The notes under the pieces were generated by a model. That model was given only the letters and a program-made list of their open reading frames with translations. It was not told the DNA's origin and did not search any database. DNA of 64,000 bases from Ricordea florida (lineage: Eukaryota > Cnidaria > Anthozoa > Corallimorpharia > Ricordeidae), in NCBI GenBank assembly GCA_949710005.1, contig OX453272.1:14146088-14210087 (forward strand). The letters are read 5' to 3'. Positions 58,843 through 64,000 of the stretch are shown here, piece by piece. The position numbers and the translations under genes are program-made. The first letter of the stretch is position 1. Every line of letters begins with the position of its first letter.

Positions 58843-58851
58843 ATCTTTAAA
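58843..58851 (-). promoter_or_regulatory. TTTAAAGAT box
   Basis: 34 nt before the ATG at 58817, an exact consensus copy. Confidence 0.65.
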
Positions 58852-58855
58852 TTTG

Positions 58856-60067
58856 TTACTTGCTCTTCTTTTTTATACTTTCCACAAAATATAGAACTAT
58901 GGCCATTATCAATAACCAAGCATTTTTACCTAAAAATCCAATAACTTCACCCGCTGTTTTGAAAAGAAAGCTAACTATTGCGCCAACCATTCCCGGCAAT
59001 ATTTCGCCTAATTTTTTACCTATAGTTTTCAAACCATTTCCAACTCCTCTACCTAATCTGGCTAACCCTCTAGAAAGATTAGAAACTATAACCCCAATGA
59101 TGGCGCCTACCGCACTTAGAACGGCAAAAACTGTAAAACCATACTTTTTGAAAATATACTTTAATCTCTCCCTAAGTGGTAAATTTTTAAGTATTTCATC
59201 TTTTCGGTCCTCAATATCTGATAATTGTTCTGCGTTTGAAATTGCTTTATTTCTAATTCGCTCATTTAATTTATCAACCTCGGATTTTAATCGTTCATTG
59301 CTTTGTTTTAATTTTGATTCATTTGATTTACCCTTCTTATATTTGTCTATTTCTTCTTTGTATAATTTTACCTCTTCCAAAAGTTTTTCTGCTTGTATTT
59401 TTAATTCTATATTCTGTTTAGCGGTTTGATCGAAAAGGCTTTTAGTCTCTGCTTTTTGTACCTGTTGCCTCTCAATGAATTCCCTAAGTTCTTTTTCTCT
59501 TTCCGCGTATCTTTCAATCTCCAGAGGGTATACTTCTGCCGTTGCTTTCAATCCTTGCAATGCATTATCTAATTCCTTAATTTTTTCATCGGATTGTTTT
59601 AATTTTGAAGCGTCATTATTATATTTTTCCAACATTGTTTCATAATCAGCCCCCAGTTCTTTTCTAAATGTTTTTGGTAAATTTTCTGTATTACGAACCC
59701 CATTTTCATCAACTAATGTATGCCACACATTATTATCTGCGGTACTTAATTTTCCTTCTATACTTCCATTTTCTCCAAATCGAACATTAAATGAACCACC
59801 ATTTGGATCGTAATTTGAGTAATACCGTTTGAGTTCTTGCCTCGCTTCTCTCATTCTATCATATTCCCCATCTCTAAAATTATCCGGACCCCCATCTTCC
59901 ACAGGTTGATCCCATTCAGCTCGCCCCGGTTGGTAATAATCCCAATCAGGATATTCCGGCTGGTTTGTGGATGTAATCGTGCCCATTTCAAATGTTTCAT
60001 CATCATTTTGATTTTCATTATTTGTTTCATTTAGTTCAGTTGGATCTAAATCTCCTCCTTCTGTCAT
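58856..60067 (-). CDS. Long coiled-coil protein with C-terminal membrane helices, element B
   Basis: 403 residues. The N-terminus is acidic, with an LDPTELN segment matching element A. A long coiled coil covers about 165-310 (KLKQSDEKIKELDNALQGL, LKSEVDKLNERIRN). The C-terminal 110 residues have KYGFTVFAVLSAVGAIIGVIV, a Gly-rich KLGEILPGMVGAIVSFLF helix and WLLIMAIVLYFV, nearly the same as in the element A gene (35710-36708). The middle is longer than in A. This layout, coil then membrane segments, would suit a scaffold or membrane-bending protein; that is a guess. A TTTAAAGAT box is 32 nt upstream. Confidence 0.72.
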   Translation of the reverse strand: MTEGGDLDPTELNETNNENQNDDETFEMGTITSTNQPEYPDWDYYQPGRAEWDQPVEDGGPDNFRDGEYDRMREARQELKRYYSNYDPNGGSFNVRFGENGSIEGKLSTADNNVWHTLVDENGVRNTENLPKTFRKELGADYETMLEKYNNDASKLKQSDEKIKELDNALQGLKATAEVYPLEIERYAEREKELREFIERQQVQKAETKSLFDQTAKQNIELKIQAEKLLEEVKLYKEEIDKYKKGKSNESKLKQSNERLKSEVDKLNERIRNKAISNAEQLSDIEDRKDEILKNLPLRERLKYIFKKYGFTVFAVLSAVGAIIGVIVSNLSRGLARLGRGVGNGLKTIGKKLGEILPGMVGAIVSFLFKTAGEVIGFLGKNAWLLIMAIVLYFVESIKKKSK

Positions 60068-60090
60068 GATTTTTTACTCATCAGTATGAA

Positions 60091-60099
60091 ATCTTTAAA
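60091..60099 (-). promoter_or_regulatory. TTTAAAGAT box
   Basis: 32 nt before the ATG at 60067, an exact consensus copy. Confidence 0.65.
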
Positions 60100-60121
60100 C
60101 AAGCAAAGCAAAGCAAAATAA

Positions 60122-60514
60122 CTATAATATTTTACTGACCGTGTAACCTAAACCTAACATTCCAGCTCCGACATATGCCATTTCTCCTGTTTTTTGTTCA
60201 TCGCTTGGTTTGTAATAATCAGAGAATTTTGGTTCATTCATTTGAGCGTACAATTCAAAAGCCTGATTTGTAGCCGAAATATTTTTTGATGCTTGATATT
60301 TTTCATCTTTTCTTTTCATTTTCCAATCAAGCATTTTTTGTCTTTTTTCCTGATATGCTGCGTAATCTCTTTGGTATTTTTCCATTGCTTTATCGTGCCG
60401 TATTTTTTCTGTATCCTCATTGCGCCCAGATAAATATTTTGCAAGATAATTTCCGCCAGTAAATGCCGTTGCATTCAATATAGCCCCACCAATCATCATC
60501 GCTATTGCTGCCAT
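60122..60514 (-). CDS. Membrane protein with N- and C-terminal hydrophobic segments, element B
   Basis: 130 residues, orthologous to 35063-35467. The N-terminus AIAMMIGGAILNATAFTGG and C-terminus MAYVGAGMLGLGYTVSKIL are hydrophobic; the middle is a charged helix (HDKAMEKYQRDYAAYQEKR). A variant box TTTAGAGG lies 32 nt upstream, inside the previous gene. No RPB6-like frame follows it, unlike in element A. Confidence 0.75.
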   Translation of the reverse strand: MAAIAMMIGGAILNATAFTGGNYLAKYLSGRNEDTEKIRHDKAMEKYQRDYAAYQEKRQKMLDWKMKRKDEKYQASKNISATNQAFELYAQMNEPKFSDYYKPSDEQKTGEMAYVGAGMLGLGYTVSKIL

Positions 60515-60515
60515 T

Positions 60516-60734
60516 TTATTTTGGTAAAATCTTCTGATCCTCTAAATATGTTTTAAGATATATGCTTCCGGATAATACAGCTACCCACTTTGCATAATTT
60601 GTAATACTTGAGGATGGGTCACTCAAAAATGATTCTTTCATTACTTTTTTAGCCACATATCCAACTCCGGCCCCCAATCCAATAAGCACCGCAGAATCAG
60701 TTACAGTTTTCACAAGTTTGTTTTCAGTTGACAT
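60516..60734 (-). CDS. Small two-helix membrane protein, element B
   Basis: 72 residues, orthologous to 34824-35045. Hydrophobic stretches DSAVLIGLGAGVGYVAKK and NYAKWVAVLSGSIYLK. The stop is 1 bp before the next start. A TTTAAAAG box lies about 43 nt upstream, a little further than for other genes. Confidence 0.75.
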   Translation of the reverse strand: MSTENKLVKTVTDSAVLIGLGAGVGYVAKKVMKESFLSDPSSSITNYAKWVAVLSGSIYLKTYLEDQKILPK

Positions 60735-60772
60735 AATTTTTTACTGTATCATTAAGAAACTTTTAAATAACT

Positions 60773-61216
60773 TTATTCCATTCCTAAAGATTTTGGGGTT
60801 AAATGCAATGGAATTTTTGAGGGTTGCGGTAATTGAGGAACTTGTGATAAATCAGGTATCCTATTAGAATATTCAACCCTAGCTTTTTCCTTATATCTCA
60901 TAAAAAGATCAAATGCTGTAAACCCCAATCCAATAACGGATAAAACAGTAGTAAAAGATAACTCTGGAAGCCATGATTTCGCTTCGCTAACTGTATTTTC
61001 ATTTTGCTCCTCTTCCTGTTTCATTTTTTCTTCGCGTTTCATCTCCCTGGCTAATGCATCTTTTGCTTTTTTATTATATTCAGCCAATTTCTTCCCCGCC
61101 GCAACCTTTTTAGGATCTTTTTCCCGTTTTTTAATATCTCCGCCGGTATTTTCGGGTTTAGGATCTGCTGTAATTTGCTCCACATCTCCTCCGCTTTTTT
61201 CAGTTTGTTCAGACAT
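60773..61216 (-). CDS. Single-pass membrane protein, element B
   Basis: 147 residues, orthologous to 34406-34816. The N-terminal 85 residues are highly charged (KKREKDPKKVAAGKKLAEY, REMKREEKMKQEEEQNEN). One hydrophobic helix follows at about 91-110 (FTTVLSVIGLGFTAFDLFM), then a Pro-rich tail. A TCTAAAAAC box lies 33 nt upstream. Confidence 0.72.
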   Translation of the reverse strand: MSEQTEKSGGDVEQITADPKPENTGGDIKKREKDPKKVAAGKKLAEYNKKAKDALAREMKREEKMKQEEEQNENTVSEAKSWLPELSFTTVLSVIGLGFTAFDLFMRYKEKARVEYSNRIPDLSQVPQLPQPSKIPLHLTPKSLGME

Positions 61217-61253
61217 TGTTATTTAGATGCTATAAATAAGTTTTTAGATCTGT

Positions 61254-61784
61254 TTAATACACAGTATCAACACCTTCAGAAGATTGCTTAGTATTATACT
61301 CAGTTGCGCTATCATTAACTGGTTCTTCTCTTAGAAATTGTTGATTTTTGTTGAATTTTATGTGTTTAGCTACTTGAAATAATCCGCTAGCAAGTGCTGC
61401 CAATCTTCCTGATTTCAATGCCAAGAACCCAACAATGTTTGATAGTTCGCGATTAACCAAATCGTCATTTTTCAGATCATTGCAAAGAGATTCTATATCA
61501 TCCACAGGAACCATGTAAGAAATAATTTTAGAAATTAATTGAAGGGATGAATCTATCAATCCTCCGTTAATTTTCTTACCCATTACCGATTGATAACGAT
61601 TAAAATATTTTTCTACATCTTTTCCCGGTAATTTTTTTACATCACCCAGGCTCATATCAGCCCCCAAATATTCCTTTGTTGACCCAAGCACTGCGAGAAT
61701 GGCTAGTGATTCTTGTTTAACTTCAAGATCCTCACTTTGTTTGTCATCAGTTTTTTCTTCAATGTAATCTTCTAAGCTTGTCAT
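61254..61784 (-). CDS. Conserved small protein next to the packaging ATPase, element B
   Basis: 176 residues from the Met at 61784, orthologous to 31330-31848. The in-frame Met at 61820 is rejected: it would overlap the ATPase, and the element A protein starts at the equivalent of 61784. Shared LAILAVLGSTKEYLGA and DVEKYFNRYQSVMGKK. A TTTAGAGAT box at 61807-61815, 31 nt upstream, is the same variant as before the element A gene. Function unknown. Confidence 0.72.
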   Translation of the reverse strand: MTSLEDYIEEKTDDKQSEDLEVKQESLAILAVLGSTKEYLGADMSLGDVKKLPGKDVEKYFNRYQSVMGKKINGGLIDSSLQLISKIISYMVPVDDIESLCNDLKNDDLVNRELSNIVGFLALKSGRLAALASGLFQVAKHIKFNKNQQFLREEPVNDSATEYNTKQSSEGVDTVY

Positions 61785-61789
61785 CTTTG

Positions 61790-62416
61790 TTAAATCACTT
61801 CTGGTATCTCTAAATAGCAATTAAATGGGTATCGCAAAGATAAACAAAGTCTAGAATATTTTTCGGTTTTCAGTAGTTTTACAAACTTTTTACCCAATTC
61901 ATAATCCAAATCACCGCCGTAATCTTCGAAAAACATTTTCATACCTTTCTGCGAGGGATTATGGAAAGTAACAACGCAGGCTACATTTTCCCGGAATGGT
62001 TTTGCTATGGATGTTAATTGCTGGGTGAGAACCCAAACTGATAATCCATGATGTCTTCCAGAGAATGCTAAATCTATAAATTTATTCGATCTTTTCTTCA
62101 GATCGGTGGATACCGCGCAATCATCTAAAATTATTAAAGTATTTGTTCCGGAGAATAAAGTTTGGCAGACAGTTAGTAACTCATTAATCTCATCAATGTT
62201 ACTAGCATCTGGAGATAATACATAAAAATGTTTATCCTTATTAGCAAAATTATGATAGGTTTTATTTTTAGAATAGGTCGGACAAATTAACACAATATAT
62301 TCAAAAACTTTCCGGAATGGGCCGCGGAGCTGTTCAATTAAGTACTTTGTTTTTCCGCAATTTGTGGGTCCTGTTATAATACAATGGAATGGTATTTTAT
62401 CTCGTAAATCTTCCAT
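61790..62416 (-). CDS. A32/FtsK-HerA-type genome packaging ATPase, element B
   Basis: 208 residues. Walker A GPTNCGKT at 16-23; Walker B NTLIILDDCAV near 98; conserved RSNKFIDLAFSGRHHG and WVLTQQLTSIAKPF. Clearly orthologous to 30695-31327, the best-matching enzyme pair of the two elements. A TCTAAAAAC box is 32 nt upstream. The stop lies 5 nt before the next start. Expected to pump DNA into the capsid. Confidence 0.9.
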   Translation of the reverse strand: MEDLRDKIPFHCIITGPTNCGKTKYLIEQLRGPFRKVFEYIVLICPTYSKNKTYHNFANKDKHFYVLSPDASNIDEINELLTVCQTLFSGTNTLIILDDCAVSTDLKKRSNKFIDLAFSGRHHGLSVWVLTQQLTSIAKPFRENVACVVTFHNPSQKGMKMFFEDYGGDLDYELGKKFVKLLKTEKYSRLCLSLRYPFNCYLEIPEVI

Positions 62417-62450
62417 GATTTTTGTATCATAACATTATGTTTTTAGATTC

Positions 62451-63683
62451 TCAGTACTTAATTGATCTCAAACTTGAATTCATAATCTCCAGCATTGCAT
62501 CAGCTACGACAAACATATGACAAGTTACGGTTCCAGATCCGCTTTGTTTCCTTTTAATTTCTATTTTTACGCCATCATGAGTATTATTTAGAGCAAGTCC
62601 GCCGCCATGAATACCATTATCTGGATGAGTTCTAGTATCAACCCAAAGAGCAAACTTATCCGCGTAAAATTCTTTTTCTTTCAATGAAATTTGTTCCCTA
62701 TGATATCTTTTTTTCACGGATTCCCAAAGATCAGACGGAATCATCCCCCTAGAGTATATTCTATTTGGTACGCCATCGACATCAATTTCAACGGAAGATA
62801 TACCAGGATTATAAAAATTTTCAGAATCCCTTGATCCTGCGGCTTGGGGTAATAAAAACAAAAACAATATTCCTGTCATTGATCTTCTCGGTAAATTAAT
62901 ATGCTGATTAATAACACCATCTCCGCCAATTGAAAATGTAAAAGTTTTGTGCAGGGTAATATTTTCATAAAAGAATCCTTTACCGACTTGATAAGCTGCT
63001 TGTGCCTCACGAGCTAAGTATTCGCTTGAAATTGAGGAATATTCTAACTCCAAGTTTTTGATTGAATAAGATGGTGCTTTAGTTGTGTCAGAAAAAATAA
63101 GAATATTATTGATTGGCGCAAGAGTAATCTCAAATATTAGATGATTTTCCAGCGCTTTCGGATAAAAAACACCATGATCGTTTAAAATAGGGTGCTTTAT
63201 TGGTATTCTATACTTGGAACCATGAACATTAGCGAGAGCAACCTCTTTTGCATCTTGTGTTTTTGCATCGCCGGCTTTTGTTCTAAGTTTTCTAATATTT
63301 AACGAAGAAATACCTTGTTTTAATCTATCTTCGCGCTCTTCTTCGGTTAAGAATAAATCATGATATGTTTGAAATAGATCATATCTTTGCGTATCTTGCA
63401 ATGTTTCTCCTCCAAAAAGAACTTTTAGTCTGGTTACAAGATTACGGCCCACATTATTAACGACTGTATTATTCGCATGCCCCTCAACATCTAAGTCAAA
63501 TAGAAGAGATACACTTCCGGGCACGATTACCAAATTCTCGGCGAGTTTTGGAATATTTATGTATAATGTTTCTCCGGGGCTGGCTGAGGATGGATTTAGA
63601 GTAATTCTATTCAGGGTTGATTCTGCCTTCAAACCAAAGGGTTCTTTTGGAATTCTGTTTGGATTAATTTTTTCAGACGTCAT
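62451..63683 (-). CDS. Probable major capsid protein (jelly-roll), element B
   Basis: 410 residues, orthologous to 29384-30622 along the full length, roughly half the positions identical by eye. Conserved: TLNPSSASPGETLYINIPK, ENLVIVPGSV, KVLFGGETLQD, QHINLPRRSMTGIL and TRTHPDNGIHG. Position directly before the ATPase and conservation support a main structural role. A TTTAAAGG box lies 34 nt upstream. It is shorter than usual double jelly-roll capsid proteins, so a fold prediction would be decisive. Confidence 0.6.
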   Translation of the reverse strand: MTSEKINPNRIPKEPFGLKAESTLNRITLNPSSASPGETLYINIPKLAENLVIVPGSVSLLFDLDVEGHANNTVVNNVGRNLVTRLKVLFGGETLQDTQRYDLFQTYHDLFLTEEEREDRLKQGISSLNIRKLRTKAGDAKTQDAKEVALANVHGSKYRIPIKHPILNDHGVFYPKALENHLIFEITLAPINNILIFSDTTKAPSYSIKNLELEYSSISSEYLAREAQAAYQVGKGFFYENITLHKTFTFSIGGDGVINQHINLPRRSMTGILFLFLLPQAAGSRDSENFYNPGISSVEIDVDGVPNRIYSRGMIPSDLWESVKKRYHREQISLKEKEFYADKFALWVDTRTHPDNGIHGGGLALNNTHDGVKIEIKRKQSGSGTVTCHMFVVADAMLEIMNSSLRSIKY

Positions 63684-63712
63684 TGTAATTTATAAGATAC
63701 TTTGGTTAACCT

Positions 63713-63904
63713 TTAAATCGGTGTTGTCCTATTTTCTAACTCGCCAATATGTTTTAATAAACCCTCTCTTGCCTCGGGAATTAAAATCATAATATTAAAA
63801 ATTTTCTCGCCATCTTCCATATATAGAATTTTTTTCCTAATAATTTTTTTCATGAGATTAATTTGGTTTTCGCTAAATTTTATTTTTTCTTCCTCAGCTA
63901 CCAT
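63713..63904 (-). CDS. Small charged protein between integrase and capsid gene, element B
   Basis: 63 residues, helical and charged (SENQINLMKKIIRKKILYM), no motif known. A TTTAAAAAT box lies 32 nt upstream, which argues that it is a real gene. Element A has no counterpart: there only 28 bp separate the integrase and capsid genes. Confidence 0.55.
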   Translation of the reverse strand: MVAEEEKIKFSENQINLMKKIIRKKILYMEDGEKIFNIMILIPEAREGLLKHIGELENRTTPI

Positions 63905-63935
63905 TTTAATTTATAAGATAATTGTTTATTTTTAA

Positions 63936-64000
63936 ATGATGTCAAAAATATATTATTCGACTGGGGGGTATTGGAAAGGATATTCTGCAATTCCTAAATT
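63936..64000 (+). CDS. Start of the element B integrase, cut by the window edge
   Basis: From the ATG at 63936 (a second ATG follows at once) the frame reads KIYYSTGGYWKGYSAIPK, matching the N-terminus of the element A integrase (SRLYYSTDGYWKGYSAITK). The gene is divergent from the capsid block exactly as in element A. The catalytic core lies beyond the window. Confidence 0.85.
   Translation, partial: MMSKIYYSTGGYWKGYSAIPK

Larger units (their letters stand above)
55130..64000 (-). mobile_element. Polinton/Maverick-like element B (right part outside the window)
   Basis: Ten consecutive minus-strand genes, one plus-strand gene at the left end and the start of a plus-strand integrase at the right edge. 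Eight minus-strand genes have an orthologue in element A. All are open. GC content is visibly lower than in the 45-54 kb region. AATCAGAGATTTA direct repeats at about 55158 and 55254 may belong to the left terminus. The left border is set only by the end of the LINE fragment. The polymerase and remaining genes should lie beyond 64 kb. Confidence 0.8.

Overview
The window looks like nuclear DNA of an animal, most likely an anthozoan cnidarian (coral or anemone). It is AT-rich and gene-poor, with a few short-exon genes and many transposable elements of types common in cnidarian genomes: EnSpm/CACTA, MULE, BEL/Pao, RTE, L2 and CR1 LINEs, and Polinton/Maverick-like elements. The organism is an inference from element families and gene style; I recognise no ordinary housekeeping gene.

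Layout. (1) 1-7.7 kb: two head-to-head spliced genes, a Tnp2-type (EnSpm/CACTA) transposase on the minus strand that runs off the left edge, and a second spliced gene on the plus strand, followed by a cluster of TTTACG/CGTAAA repeats. (2) 7.7-12.3 kb: two short inverted-repeat elements around a three-exon RPA-like OB-fold gene with CCAAT and TATA boxes. (3) 12.29-45.08 kb: a MULE transposon whose inverted ends carry a 55-bp palindromic satellite. Its transposase gene is split by a degraded Polinton-like element (about 21.7-43.85 kb, 'element A'). A BEL/Pao retrotransposon (15,883-21,664, target duplication GCCT) lies in the MULE gene next to the junction. Element A itself holds an RTE LINE in its polymerase gene, an L2 LINE between genes and a CR1 LINE inside a membrane-protein gene; target duplications delimit the RTE and CR1 insertions exactly. 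(4) 45-55 kb: repeats, then a large transposon-type gene (about 7 kb coding) with winged-helix-like repeats, a DDE-like region, a chromodomain and a C48/Ulp1 protease. (5) 55.1-64.0 kb: a second, largely intact Polinton-like element ('element B'), opposite in orientation, running off the right edge.

Elements A and B are the main interest. They share a packaging-type ATPase, a probable major capsid protein, a probable minor jelly-roll protein, and five or more small membrane proteins. They also share the start of a retroviral-type integrase that diverges from the capsid block. Element A additionally shows a protein-primed family B polymerase, an acidic-tailed probable ssDNA-binding protein, an RPB6-like RNA polymerase subunit, a DUF5679-like zinc protein and a SLOG-fold protein. 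Element B has a SAP-like/zinc-repeat protein. Nearly every element B gene has a TTTAAAGAT-like box 31-37 nt before its start codon, with matching boxes in element A. This looks like a self-contained virus-type transcription system, and it also fixes several start codons. Element A is dead (truncation, deletion, stops, insertions); the element B genes visible here are all open.
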